Part shown: positions 7,841-15,903 of the stretch, one piece after another | Layout: the number at the start of each line of letters is the position of its first letter | Position numbering within the stretch: the first letter of the stretch is position 1 | Assembly: GCF_001567585.1 (NCBI RefSeq) | Contig: NZ_LRQV01000012.1 | Coordinates: 1 to 64,000 of the forward strand | Source of the DNA: Micromonospora rosaria | GTDB taxonomy: Bacteria > Actinomycetota > Actinomycetes > Mycobacteriales > Micromonosporaceae | Direction of reading: 5' to 3' | Length of the DNA stretch: 64,000 nt | The notes under the pieces: model-generated | Databases searched by the model: none | What the model saw: only the letters and a program-made list of their open reading frames with translations | What the model was told of the DNA's origin: nothing | Translations under genes and position numbers: made by a program

Positions 7841-8743
7841 TCAGGGGCGCAGGCCGAGCCGGACCACCAGGTCCAGCAGGGCGAAGACGAACAGCGCGAT
7901 GCCGACGAAGCCGTTGGCGGTGAAGAACGCCCGGTTGACCCGGCTCAGGTCGGTCGGGGTGACCACCACGTGCTGGTACCCGAAGGCGACCGCGGTGAGC
8001 AGCAGGCCGACCCACCAGAGCCAGCCGAAGCCGACCAGCATCCCGAACCAGACGAAGAGGCCGAACGTCACCACGTGCGCCACGGTGGAGGCGTGCAGCG
8101 CGAACCGCTTGCCGTACCGGGCCGGCACGCTGTGCACGCCGATCTCCCGGTCCACCTCGGTGTCCTGGCAGGCGTAGATCAGGTCGAACCCGCCGATCCA
8201 CAGGCCGACGGCCGCGCCGAGCAGCCAGGCCGGCCAGGAGCCGGCGAAGGTGCCGGTGACCGCGAGCCACGCGCCGACCGGCCCGACCGCCTGGGCGACC
8301 GCCAGGATCGCGTGCGGCCAGTTGGTGAACCGCTTGCCGTAGGGGTAGACGACCAGCGGGACCACCGCGAGCGGCGCGAGCACCAGGCAGAGCGGGTTGA
8401 GCAGGGCGGCGGCGGCGAGGAAGACCACCAGCGCGACCGCCGCGCCGGTCCAGGCCGTGCGCACGCTCACCGCCCCGGTGACCAGTTCCCGGTTCGCGGT
8501 ACGCGGGTTCCGGGCGTCGATCTGCCGGTCGAGGATCCGGTTGGCGGCCATCGCGAAGGTCCGCGCGCCGACCATCGCCACGGTGATCAGCAGCAGGTCC
8601 AGCCAGCGGACCCGCCCCCCGTCGACCTGCATCGCGGTCAACGCCGACAGGTACGCGAAGGGCAGCGCGAAGACGGAGTGCTCGATCGCCACCAGGTTCA
8701 GGAACGCCCGTACCCGCCCGGGGGCCTCGACGGTGGCGGCCAT
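7841..8743 (-). CDS. mqnP: UbiA-family prenyltransferase, probable MqnP of menaquinone synthesis
   Basis: 300 residues with eight or nine membrane helices. Both aspartate motifs of UbiA enzymes are present: NRILDRQID near residue 70 and the second one, DTEVDREIG, near 195. It transfers a polyprenyl chain onto the aromatic nucleus in the membrane. ATG overlaps the stop of the UbiD gene by one base (TGATG), so the two are translationally coupled. The company of UbiD and UbiX homologues matches the SCO4490-4492 trio of Streptomyces, assigned to the futalosine pathway; that assignment is from memory, and mqnA-D are not in the window. Confidence 0.88.
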   Translation of the reverse strand: MAATVEAPGRVRAFLNLVAIEHSVFALPFAYLSALTAMQVDGGRVRWLDLLLITVAMVGARTFAMAANRILDRQIDARNPRTANRELVTGAVSVRTAWTGAAVALVVFLAAAALLNPLCLVLAPLAVVPLVVYPYGKRFTNWPHAILAVAQAVGPVGAWLAVTGTFAGSWPAWLLGAAVGLWIGGFDLIYACQDTEVDREIGVHSVPARYGKRFALHASTVAHVVTFGLFVWFGMLVGFGWLWWVGLLLTAVAFGYQHVVVTPTDLSRVNRAFFTANGFVGIALFVFALLDLVVRLGLRP

Positions 8744-10203
8744 CAGAGGCCGTACTCCTGCCAGCGCTTGTCGACCAGGCTGACCACCTCGGGCGCCATG
8801 GTCATCTCCTCCGGCCAGCCCCGGTGGTACCCCTCCTCGGGCAGCTTGCGGGTCGCGTCGACGCCCGCCTTGCCGCCCCAGAACTGCTGGTACGAGGCGT
8901 GGTCGAGGTGGTCCACCGGCCCCTCGGTGAGCAGCAGGTCCCGGGCGTAGTCGACGTTGCCGAAGGCGCGGAAGGCGACCTCGTTGTAGTCGTGCACGTC
9001 GCAGTCCTCGTCGACGATCACGATCAGCTTGGTCAGCGACATCATGTGCGCGCCCCAGATCGCGTTCATCACCTTCTGCGCGTGCTTGGGGTACCGCTTG
9101 CGGATGGAGACGATCGCGCAGTTGTGGAAGACCCCGGCGGCCGGCAGGTCGTAGTCGACGATGTCCGGGATCAGGAAGCGCAGCAACGGGGCGAAGATCC
9201 GCTCGGTGGCCTTGCCGAGGCCGTGGTCCTCCTGGGGCGGCTGCGAGGTGACGATCGAGTGGTACACCGGGTCACGCTGCATGGTCATGCACTCGATGTG
9301 CATCACCGGGAACGGCTCGACCGGGGTGTAGAAGCCGGTGTGGTCGCCGAACGGGCCCTCCGGCAGCCGCTCGCCCGGCTCGATGTAGCCCTCCAGCACG
9401 ATCTGGGCGTGCGCCGGCACCTGGAGCGGCACGGTCAGGCAGTCGACCATCTCGACCCGCTCCCCGCGCAGGAACCCGGCGAAGAGGTACTCGTCGATGT
9501 CGGCCGGCAGCGGCGCGCTGGCCGCGTAGGCGACGGCGGGGTCGGCGCCGATGGCGATCGCGATCGGCAGCCGCTGCCCGAGCCGCTCGGCGACCGCGTG
9601 GTGCGCGGTGGAGTTCTTGTGGATCTGCCAGTGCAGGCCGATGGTGTTCGCCGAGTGCTGCTGGAGCCGGTAGAGCCCGAGGTTGCGCTTGCCGCTCTCC
9701 GGGTGCTTCGTGTGGGTCAGGCCGAAGTTGTGGAAGATCCCGCCGTCGCCCGGCCACACCTTCAGCCCCGGGAGCCGGTTCAGGTCGACGTCGTCGCCCC
9801 GGTACACCACCTGCTGGCAGGGGGCGGTCTTGACCTTCTTCGGCGGCATGGACTTGAGCTGCATGACCTTGCCGAGGCCGCCCATCATGCCCGAGAAGCC
9901 CTGCGGCAGCTCCGGCTTGAGCATCTCGCCGATCCGCGCGCCGATCTCGTCGAGGTTCTCCACCCCGAGCGCCATCGCCATCCGCTTCTCGGTGCCGAAC
10001 AGGTTGATCGCCACCGGCATCTCGCCCCGGGTCGGCCGCTCGAAGAGCAGCGCCGGCCCGTCCGCCCGTACGGTCCGGGTGACGATCTCGCTGATCTCCA
10101 GCGTCGGGTCCACCGGGACGCTCACCCGGCGCAGCTCCCCCGCCTTCTCCAACGCCGCGAGGAAGTCCTTCAGATCGGTGTACGGGAACCCACGAGCCGC
10201 CAT
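8743..10203 (-). CDS. mqnL: UbiD-family decarboxylase, probable MqnL of menaquinone synthesis
   Basis: 486 residues, a prenyl-FMN-dependent decarboxylase. Family landmarks are NLGLYRLQQHSANTIGLHWQ (cofactor site) and LPEGPFGDHTGFY (catalytic acid region). It should remove the carboxylate of the prenylated intermediate, using the cofactor made by the nearby UbiX. The start at 10203 gives MAARGFPYTDL; the open frame runs further upstream through repeat copy 3, which would add the element-encoded peptide VRRGPFSTVCVNRGPF, so the longer start is rejected. Confidence 0.9.
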   Translation of the reverse strand: MAARGFPYTDLKDFLAALEKAGELRRVSVPVDPTLEISEIVTRTVRADGPALLFERPTRGEMPVAINLFGTEKRMAMALGVENLDEIGARIGEMLKPELPQGFSGMMGGLGKVMQLKSMPPKKVKTAPCQQVVYRGDDVDLNRLPGLKVWPGDGGIFHNFGLTHTKHPESGKRNLGLYRLQQHSANTIGLHWQIHKNSTAHHAVAERLGQRLPIAIAIGADPAVAYAASAPLPADIDEYLFAGFLRGERVEMVDCLTVPLQVPAHAQIVLEGYIEPGERLPEGPFGDHTGFYTPVEPFPVMHIECMTMQRDPVYHSIVTSQPPQEDHGLGKATERIFAPLLRFLIPDIVDYDLPAAGVFHNCAIVSIRKRYPKHAQKVMNAIWGAHMMSLTKLIVIVDEDCDVHDYNEVAFRAFGNVDYARDLLLTEGPVDHLDHASYQQFWGGKAGVDATRKLPEEGYHRGWPEEMTMAPEVVSLVDKRWQEYGL

Positions 10204-10236
10204 GCCCGCCAGTCTCCCCCACCACCCTGGACGTGC

Positions 10237-10286
10237 AAGGAAGGGCCCCCTGTTAACGCATACGGTAGAGAAGGGTCCCCTTCTCA
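10237..10286 (+). repeat. Palindromic element, copy 3, upstream of the UbiD gene
   Basis: Plus-strand orientation: AAGGAAGGGCCCCCT, core GTTAACGCATACGGTAGAG, then AAGGGTCCCCTTCTC. It lies 34 bases before the divergently read start of the UbiD gene, in its 5' region, the only copy not at a gene 3' end or inside a gene. Confidence 0.85.
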
Positions 10287-10366
10287 CATGACATGCACCG
10301 GGCTGCCCAGCGGGGCCGGGCGGGTGGTCGACCGCCCAAAGGCGCGGGGAGCTCTCGGACGCCCGC

Positions 10367-10639
10367 CTACCGTTCACGCGACGGGGCGGAGGAGCGCTTC
10401 GGGCGCTGGTCCGGGTGGCGGCCCTGGCGGTCGCGGGCGGGTGGTGACGGTGGCGACATCAGGCGGAGACCGGCCCACTGGACGAAGATGCTGCGCCGGG
10501 CGGTCGCGTTCCCCCGCTCGTCAAGCTCGTACCCGTCCAGCCAGACCCAGCCGTCGTAGGTGATCCAGTCGGCCTTGACCCGGATCAGCCGGAACATGAT
10601 CGGCCGCCGGCCGAACTGAACGCTCGCGGCCCGGGTCAC
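10367..10639 (-). CDS. Small protein with a WLDGYELDERG motif, function unknown
   Basis: 90 residues from GTG at 10639, which sits eight bases after GGGAG; a second GTG two codons upstream is possible. The first 60 residues are compact and look conserved (ASVQFGRRPIMFRLIRV, TYDGWVWLDGYELD, RRSIFVQWAGLRLM), while the rest is a basic, Pro-rich tail. I recall similar small actinobacterial proteins paired with the one encoded just upstream, but I know of no function. It is probably in an operon with 10696-10851, 56 bases away. Confidence 0.55.
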   Translation of the reverse strand: MTRAASVQFGRRPIMFRLIRVKADWITYDGWVWLDGYELDERGNATARRSIFVQWAGLRLMSPPSPPARDRQGRHPDQRPKRSSAPSRER

Positions 10640-10695
10640 GTGCACGTCTCCCGCCCGGACCGTCGCCGCGGCCCCGAGGCGCACCGATCCGGCGG

Positions 10696-10851
10696 TCACG
10701 AGCCGTACCGCCGCCAGGCCCGAATTCGCCGCCGGGCCAGCTCGACCCGGGGGCAGCCGCCCAGCCGGCACGCCCCGCAACGCCGGTGCCGGTGGTACGC
10801 CAGCACGACCCACGAGCATCGGATCAGTACGGGTGCCTTGTCGCTCGTCAC
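10696..10851 (-). CDS. Tiny cysteine-containing protein, function unknown
   Basis: 51 residues from GTG at 10851, preceded by a clear GGAGG seven bases upstream. The core reads VLIRCSWVVLAYH, then CGACRLGGCPRVE: a CxxC-x4-C arrangement that could bind a metal. The end is very basic. It reads as the first gene of a two-gene unit with 10367-10639, divergent from the AlpA-like gene. Confidence 0.6.
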   Translation of the reverse strand: MTSDKAPVLIRCSWVVLAYHRHRRCGACRLGGCPRVELARRRIRAWRRYGS

Positions 10852-10963
10852 GGGCCTGCCTCCGGGGGCTGGGCGGGATCGTCGCGGCACCCCGGCCCGC
10901 CGAGCTCCGCTCCACCAGACCGGGGGCACCGCGCCACCGATCCAACACCCTCGGTTACCCCCC

Positions 10964-11064
10964 GTGTCAATGTTGACGCGTGCCTGTTAGCACGTCCTGT
11001 ACGACGTATCCGAGTTAGCGCGTTGCCATTAGCGTGCTTTTGTTCACGTGTCAATCGAGACGCG
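10964..11064. promoter_or_regulatory. Cluster of short repeats between divergent small genes
   Basis: Two 17-bp direct repeats, GTGTCAATGTTGACGCG (10964-10980) and GTGTCAATCGAGACGCG (11048-11064), differ only in the central three bases. Between them TTAGC-type octamers occur three times: TTAGCACG (10987), TTAGCGCG (11015) and TTAGCGTG (11029), at 28- and 14-base steps. The second 17-mer lies about 12 bases before the -10 box of the AlpA-like gene. The region is clearly less GC-rich than its surroundings. Probably operator sites for a divergent regulator; an origin or attachment role is not excluded. Confidence 0.5.
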
Positions 11065-11076
11065 AACGCGCTGTTC

Positions 11077-11082
11077 TACCTT
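11077..11082 (+). promoter_or_regulatory. Leaderless -10 box for the AlpA-like gene
   Basis: TACCTT followed by six bases and ATG at 11089. No ribosome site is visible, so the message is probably leaderless. Confidence 0.55.
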
Positions 11083-11088
11083 CTGGTT

Positions 11089-11310
11089 ATGACCGATGAG
11101 GTGCCGGGCCCACTCGTCGCCGCAGGCGAAATCTTGAAGATGTTGGGCGTCAGTCGGTCACGGTTCCGAGCCATCGCGATGCATCCGAATTTTCCCCGCC
11201 CCTTCCAAACACTGTCGGTCGGCTCGGTGTGGCTGCGGTCGGACGTGGAGGCGTACATCGCCGCGTACCGTCAGCCCCGACCGTCGACGGACGAGGACGA
11301 GCCGGGCTGA
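11089..11310 (+). CDS. Small AlpA/excisionase-like DNA-binding protein
   Basis: 73 residues with one winged-helix-type unit: LVAAGEILKMLGVSRSRF is a helix-turn-helix, followed by FPRPFQTLSVGSVWLRSDVEAYIAAYR, the short wing and helix typical of AlpA and Xis-like proteins. The Asp/Glu tail is short. Such proteins serve as phage or ICE regulators and directionality factors, but no integrase or tRNA target is adjacent, so it may be a domesticated regulator of the two small divergent genes. Confidence 0.7.
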   Translation: MTDEVPGPLVAAGEILKMLGVSRSRFRAIAMHPNFPRPFQTLSVGSVWLRSDVEAYIAAYRQPRPSTDEDEPG

Positions 11311-11333
11311 TTGCGGCCCGCCCGGCGAGCCAA

Positions 11334-11339
11334 TACGGT
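11334..11339 (+). promoter_or_regulatory. Leaderless -10 box for the 102-residue protein
   Basis: TACGGT lies six bases before GTG at 11346, the same geometry as the other leaderless genes of this window, and supports that start. Confidence 0.5.
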
Positions 11340-11345
11340 GCAGTC

Positions 11346-11654
11346 GTGTCGGACGCGTACGTCTGCGGGGAGCCGGACGGCCTCTCGCCGCTGCTGGTCA
11401 AGGTCCGCGACGCGGTGGCCCGGGAGTTGCACGCCCAACTCGCGCTCCGGGCCGAGCGGATCGAGCTGGCCGACGTGCCAGAAGTCGCCTACCAGGTGAC
11501 CCGCCAGGTCGAGCAGGTCCTCACCACTCCCCGGCACCGAGCGGGCCAGTTGCCGGAGCGGTGCGCGGGAACCGACGCCGCCACCGGCGTGTCGCGTCGG
11601 AAAACCGCCACTGTTGCGGGGAGGACGGACACCCCAGGTCCGCACGCGCCGTAG
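11346..11654 (+). CDS. Hypothetical protein, 102 residues
   Basis: The first half is helical and acidic/basic mixed (LLVKVRDAVARELHAQLALRAERIELADVPEVAYQVTRQVEQVL) and reads as a real amphipathic protein. The last 45 residues are Arg/Thr-rich and less convincing. It starts 35 bases after the AlpA-like gene, apparently from its own leaderless promoter, and ends 13 bases before the convergent ccsB. No known domain is recognised. Confidence 0.5.
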   Translation: MSDAYVCGEPDGLSPLLVKVRDAVARELHAQLALRAERIELADVPEVAYQVTRQVEQVLTTPRHRAGQLPERCAGTDAATGVSRRKTATVAGRTDTPGPHAP

Positions 11655-11667
11655 GCGGCCCGGTGGC

Positions 11668-12708
11668 TCAGAGGCCGCCGTACGAGTGCAGGCCCTCGAA
11701 GAAGATGTTCACGCCGAACAGGTTCATCAGCACGGTGAGGAAGCCGAGCACGGCCAGCCAGGCGGCCACGTTGCGCTTGACGCTCGGCGTGGCGCGGGCG
11801 TGCAGGTACCCGGCGTAGACCACCCAGGAGATGAAGGACCAGACCTCCTTGGGGTCCCAGCCCCACGGCCGGCCCCACGCCGCCTCGGCCCAGATCGCCC
11901 CGGCGATCACCGCGAAGGTGAAGACCGGGAAGGCGAAGGCGTGCAGGCCGAAGGTGAGCCGTTCCAGGCTGGCCGCCGCCGGCAGCCGCTTCGCCAGGGT
12001 GTACGGGAAGCTGCGCCGGCCCTGCTCGTACCCGTTGCGCATGAGGAACGCCACCGCCGGGACCGCCCCGAGCAGGAACAGGCCGGAGGCGAAGACCACC
12101 GTGGAGACGTGCACGATGAACCAGTACGAGTTCAGCGCCGGGACCAGCGGCACGATCGGCACGTAGAGCACCAGCTCGGCGGTGGCCAGCAGCAGCACCA
12201 TGACCAGGGTGAGGAAGAGCCCGAGACCACGCAGCGCGGGGAGCTTCCAGAGCACCGCCAGCCAGGCGGCGGCCCCGATGAACGAGACCGTCAGCACGAA
12301 CTCGTACATGTTGCCCCAGGGCATCCGGTTCGCGGCGATGCCGTGGGTGATCAGCGCGGCCAGGTGCAGCACGGTGGCGAGCCCGGTGAGGACGACCGCG
12401 ATCCGGCCGGCCAGCCGCGCCCGCTGCCCCGGCGGCCTCTTCCGGCCGGCCCCAGCAGGCGCGTCGCCGGTCGTCGTGTCCGCGTCGCCGGTCACCGGCT
12501 CCTTCCCGACGCCGACGCCGAGGTCAGCGCCGGTCGGGGTGGTCGCACCACCCGCCGCGACGCCCGCGCCGACCAGTTCCCGGGCGGGGGCCGCACGACG
12601 GGCGATGGCACGCCCGTTGCCGAGCGCGTACTCGACCGCGTGGGAGATCATCGCGGCCAGGTACAGCAGGATCGCGATCGACACCAGTTGGTCGGAGAGC
12701 GCGGCCAT
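11668..12708 (-). CDS. ccsB: Cytochrome c biogenesis protein CcsB (ResC/CcsA family)
   Basis: 346 residues, about eight membrane helices. The haem-handling tryptophan-rich signature is WGWDPKEVWSFISW near residue 285, with conserved histidines in neighbouring helices (HGIAANRMPWGNMYEF). With ResB it forms the system II synthase that carries haem across the membrane and attaches it to CXXCH motifs of apocytochromes. A loop of about 50 residues (45-95) between helices 1 and 2 is Gly/Ala/Thr-rich. ATG overlaps the resB stop by one base; a GTG one codon upstream is an alternative. Last gene of the maturation operon. Confidence 0.93.
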   Translation of the reverse strand: MAALSDQLVSIAILLYLAAMISHAVEYALGNGRAIARRAAPARELVGAGVAAGGATTPTGADLGVGVGKEPVTGDADTTTGDAPAGAGRKRPPGQRARLAGRIAVVLTGLATVLHLAALITHGIAANRMPWGNMYEFVLTVSFIGAAAWLAVLWKLPALRGLGLFLTLVMVLLLATAELVLYVPIVPLVPALNSYWFIVHVSTVVFASGLFLLGAVPAVAFLMRNGYEQGRRSFPYTLAKRLPAAASLERLTFGLHAFAFPVFTFAVIAGAIWAEAAWGRPWGWDPKEVWSFISWVVYAGYLHARATPSVKRNVAAWLAVLGFLTVLMNLFGVNIFFEGLHSYGGL

Positions 12709-14387
12709 CACTCGGTCCCTTCTCGCGTCCGGGCCCGGTCCTGGTCGGCCCGGCCCGTGCCGGCCCCGGTGTCGCCGTCCACGCCGGTCGGCGTACCCGC
12801 CCGACCGCCGTCACCGATCGCGGCGACGAGAGCCGCGAACTCGTCGGCGAACCCGGGGTGGTCGGTGCGCGGAAGGCCACCGGCCTCGACCAAACTACTA
12901 CTGCCCGTCGGAGATCCACTCGCGGGGGCCGCGCCGACCCGGAAGAACACCCGACGACGCCGGCCGAACAGTGAGCCCAGCAGCCCGACCAGCAGGAAGC
13001 CGCAGCTCACCAGCATCATCGTCGAGCCGGGGTCGTGCCGGACGGAGAGCGTGATGTAGCGCCGGGTGCCGAGGAACTCCACCGACGTGCCGTCGTCCAG
13101 GGTCCACTTCTCGCCGGGGCGCAGCAGCTTCGCCTCGCCGAGCTGGGTGAGCTTGCCGGTGGTCACCTGCCGCTGGTCGAGCCGGTAGATCGAGCCGGGG
13201 ATGCCGGCGTCCAACCCCAGGTTGCCCCGGTACCCGATGAGGAACACGGCCGGGTTCCGCTCGGTCGGGTACTCGGAGCGGACGTACGGCGGCTCCTGCG
13301 GCGCGGTGGGCAGGTAGATCCCCTCGAAGGCCATCTGGAGTTCCGGGTTGCGCTCCCCGGTGGCCGGGTCGACGTTGACGTCCGGGAAGGCGGCCAGCCC
13401 CTCGCTGGTCAGCCCCATGTCCCCGGTGGTCAGGAAGGGCACGATGCTGGTCTGGGCCCGCCCGTTGCGGTCGGTGTACCTGATCTCCGGCGCGTACCCG
13501 TGGCCGAGCAGGTAGACGTTGGCCCCGTCCAGCCGCAGCGGCGAGTTCACCGAGAAGTCGGCGCTGCGCAGCTCCCGGCCCGGTTCCTCCACGCCCACCC
13601 GGGCGTTGAAGAACTCCGGCTGGCCGTCGGCGAGGAAGCGGGCCTCGAACTCCTCCAGGGTCAGGCAGAACCCGGGCAGGTCGGCGTCGGCGACCCGGGG
13701 GCCGATGTCCGTCTCGGCGTACTGCTGCCGGGTGTTGCAGAACGCCTTGTCCTCGCCGGCCACCAGCAGCCGGTTGCCGCTCCAGCCGTACCACGACCCG
13801 AGCGCGAAGGCGATCAGCACCGCCACCAGGGACAGGTGGAAGATCAGGTTGCCGGTCTCCTTCAGGTACCCCTTCTCGGCGGAGACCTCGTCGCCGCGCA
13901 CCGCGACCCGCCAGCGGCGCTTGCGCAGGGTGGCGGCGATCGCCTCGGCGCCGCCGGCCGGGGCGGCGAGGAACGCGTGCTGGGGGAGCCGGTCCAGCCG
14001 CTTCGGCGCGGCCGGCGGGGTCATCCGCAGGGCGCGGACGTGGTCGCGCAGCCGGGGCAGGATGCAGCCGACCAGCGAGGTGAAGAGCAGCAGGTAGATT
14101 GCGGAGAACCAGACCGAGCCGAAGGCGTCGAACGCGCCGATCCGGTCCAGCACCGGGGCGAGATCCGGGTACGCGGCGTAGTAGTCGCGCACGTCCTCCG
14201 GGTTCACCCCGCGCTGCGGCAGCACCGAGCCGGGAATGGCCGCCACCGCGAGCAGGAAGAGCAACAACAACGCGGTACGCATGCTGGTGAGCTGCCGCCA
14301 CGAGTTGCGCAGCAGCGCCAGCACCGGGTTGGGCCGACGCCGGGGTGCCGGTGCCGGGGTGCCCGTGCGGTCCTGCACGGCGGTCAT
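12708..14387 (-). CDS. resB: Cytochrome c biogenesis protein ResB
   Basis: 559 residues. Three N-terminal membrane helices, a large extracytoplasmic domain (about residues 200-460) and a last helix around 475-495 give the ResB topology. Characteristic text includes NLIFHLSLVAVLIAFALGS and FSVNSPLRLDGANVYLLGHGYAP. It is the partner of CcsB in system II. ATG overlaps the ccdA stop (TGATG). The final 60 residues are a hydrophilic, Gly/Thr/Asp-rich cytoplasmic tail. Confidence 0.93.
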   Translation of the reverse strand: MTAVQDRTGTPAPAPRRRPNPVLALLRNSWRQLTSMRTALLLLFLLAVAAIPGSVLPQRGVNPEDVRDYYAAYPDLAPVLDRIGAFDAFGSVWFSAIYLLLFTSLVGCILPRLRDHVRALRMTPPAAPKRLDRLPQHAFLAAPAGGAEAIAATLRKRRWRVAVRGDEVSAEKGYLKETGNLIFHLSLVAVLIAFALGSWYGWSGNRLLVAGEDKAFCNTRQQYAETDIGPRVADADLPGFCLTLEEFEARFLADGQPEFFNARVGVEEPGRELRSADFSVNSPLRLDGANVYLLGHGYAPEIRYTDRNGRAQTSIVPFLTTGDMGLTSEGLAAFPDVNVDPATGERNPELQMAFEGIYLPTAPQEPPYVRSEYPTERNPAVFLIGYRGNLGLDAGIPGSIYRLDQRQVTTGKLTQLGEAKLLRPGEKWTLDDGTSVEFLGTRRYITLSVRHDPGSTMMLVSCGFLLVGLLGSLFGRRRRVFFRVGAAPASGSPTGSSSLVEAGGLPRTDHPGFADEFAALVAAIGDGGRAGTPTGVDGDTGAGTGRADQDRARTREGTE

Positions 14388-15325
14388 CAGATGCTCACCT
14401 CGCCCACCCCGAAGGTGGTCTGCAACCAGATCACGAAGTCCTGCCAGCCGCCGGTGACCAGGGCCAGGCCGATCAGGATCAGCAGGGCGCCCCCGGCGCG
14501 GGTGACCCACCGGCTGTTGCGCCGGATCGCCGTGAAGACCCCGAGCAGCCGCTCGAAGCCCAGCCCGAAGACGACGAAGGGTAGCCCCAGCCCCAGGCAG
14601 TACGCCACCGCGAGGACCACCGCGCGGTCGGTCTGCCCACCGACCATGCCCATCCCGATCACCGCGCTCAGCGTCGGGCCGACGCAGGGCACCCAGCTCA
14701 GCGCGAAGACCGCGCCGAAGACCGGGGCGCCGAGCAGCCCGGCGGAGGGGAGCCGGCTGATCCGGAACTGTCCTTGCAGGCTGGGCAGCACGCCGAGGTA
14801 GCCGAGGCCGAGCAGCACGATCAGCGAGCCGACGCTGATCTCCACGATCCGGTCGTACTCGAAGAGCAGCCGGCCGAACTGGGAGACCACGACGGCGGTG
14901 GAGACGAAGACCACGGTGAACCCGGCGATGAAGAGCAGCGTCCCGGCGAGGACCCGGCCCTTGACCGCCACCCACCGTCCCCGCGTCGGGGTCTCCACCG
15001 CCGGATCGGCGTCGTCCCCGGCCCGGTCGTCCCCGCCCCGTTCGCGCACGGCGACGCCGCCGCCCGCCGCTGCGGCGGGTGCACCGGGTGCCGAGGTGTT
15101 AGCAGGGGGCCCTTTTACTACCGGAGGCGTTAACAGGGGGCCCTTCCTTGCACCCCGGCGGCCCTCCAGGTCGGCGCCGGCCAGGCCGGTGACGTACGAG
15201 AGGTAGCCGGGCACGAGGGGCAGCACGCACGGGGAGAGGAAGCTGACCAGCCCGGCCAGCGCCGCCGCGCCGACGGCGAGCAGCAGCGGGCCGCTCTGGG
15301 CGAGTTCCCGGAACGTCTCGCCCAT
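14387..15325 (-). CDS. ccdA: Thiol:disulfide transporter CcdA, with a repeat-derived insert
   Basis: 312 residues, six core helices. The two redox cysteines lie in SPCVLPLVPG (Cys33) and in SWVPCVGPTLSA. CcdA passes reducing electrons from thioredoxin to the extracellular TlpA/ResA, which keeps apocytochrome cysteines reduced. Between helix 1 and helix 2 a hydrophilic loop is extended to about 70 residues. Residues about 60-78 (RKGPLLTPPVVKGPPANTS) are the translation of repeat copy 4, in frame and without a stop. Starts and stops overlap both neighbours as TGATG. Confidence 0.92.
   Translation of the reverse strand: MGETFRELAQSGPLLLAVGAAALAGLVSFLSPCVLPLVPGYLSYVTGLAGADLEGRRGARKGPLLTPPVVKGPPANTSAPGAPAAAAGGGVAVRERGGDDRAGDDADPAVETPTRGRWVAVKGRVLAGTLLFIAGFTVVFVSTAVVVSQFGRLLFEYDRIVEISVGSLIVLLGLGYLGVLPSLQGQFRISRLPSAGLLGAPVFGAVFALSWVPCVGPTLSAVIGMGMVGGQTDRAVVLAVAYCLGLGLPFVVFGLGFERLLGVFTAIRRNSRWVTRAGGALLILIGLALVTGGWQDFVIWLQTTFGVGEVSI
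15096..15151 (-). repeat. Palindromic element, copy 4, in frame inside ccdA
   Basis: Minus-strand orientation: AAGGAAGGGCCCCCT, core GTTAACGCCTCCGGTAGTA, then AAAGGGCCCCCTGCTAACA. The right arm has diverged (TAGTAAAAGG instead of TAGAGGAAGG). It is read through as coding sequence in a cytoplasmic or loop segment of CcdA. Confidence 0.9.
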
Positions 15326-15903
15326 CAGCCCGGACCGGCCAGCGCCGCCTGCTCGGCGGCGACCTTCTGGACGGCGGGCAGGATCCGCTCCTCGGTGACC
15401 GCCATCCGGATCACCGTGGCGATCCGACCCTGCCGGTCCAGGATGAAGGTGGCCGGGATGCTGTTCGGCGCGATGTCGAAGCGGAGCGCCAGCCGGCTGG
15501 CCGGGTCGAAGAGGCTCGGGTACGTGACCTTGAAGCTCTCCTCGAACGCGATGGCCTTGTCCCGGTCGTCCTGCACGTTGATGCCGAGGAAGGTGACCCC
15601 GGAGTCCTTGGTGGCCTGGTACGTGTTCTCCAGGTCGTCGGCCTCGGCCCGGCACGGGTTGCACCAGGAGCCCCAGAAGTTGACCACCACCACCTGGCCC
15701 CGGGTGCTGGCCAGGTCGTACGAGGTGCCCTCGAGCAGCTCACCGGTCACCTCGGGGACCGTGGACCGGTCCTCGGGGGCACACTCGATGATGCCGTCGG
15801 TGTTGGTGCACCGCTGCTCACCCTGCTCGGCGGAGCAGCCGACCAGGCCCGCCGTGACGGTCGCGGCGGCGAGCAGCGCGGTGATCCACCTGCGGGCGCG
15901 CAT
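15325..15903 (-). CDS. TlpA/ResA-like thiol-disulfide oxidoreductase lipoprotein
   Basis: 192 residues. A lipoprotein signal ends at LVGC (lipidated Cys23). A thioredoxin fold follows with the active site WCNPC (Cys81, Cys84) and the cis-proline region NSIPATFILDRQG. Four extra residues between the signal and the fold include Cys31 and Cys41, which may form a disulfide. It reduces apocytochrome c cysteines before haem attachment and receives electrons from CcdA, encoded directly downstream with a TGATG overlap. Confidence 0.92.
   Translation of the reverse strand: MRARRWITALLAAATVTAGLVGCSAEQGEQRCTNTDGIIECAPEDRSTVPEVTGELLEGTSYDLASTRGQVVVVNFWGSWCNPCRAEADDLENTYQATKDSGVTFLGINVQDDRDKAIAFEESFKVTYPSLFDPASRLALRFDIAPNSIPATFILDRQGRIATVIRMAVTEERILPAVQKVAAEQAALAGPG

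Noticed and set aside
10204..10377. N-terminal extension of the UbiD protein
   Set aside because: It would translate repeat copy 3 and a Pro/Gly-rich stretch; the family begins at the ATG at 10203.
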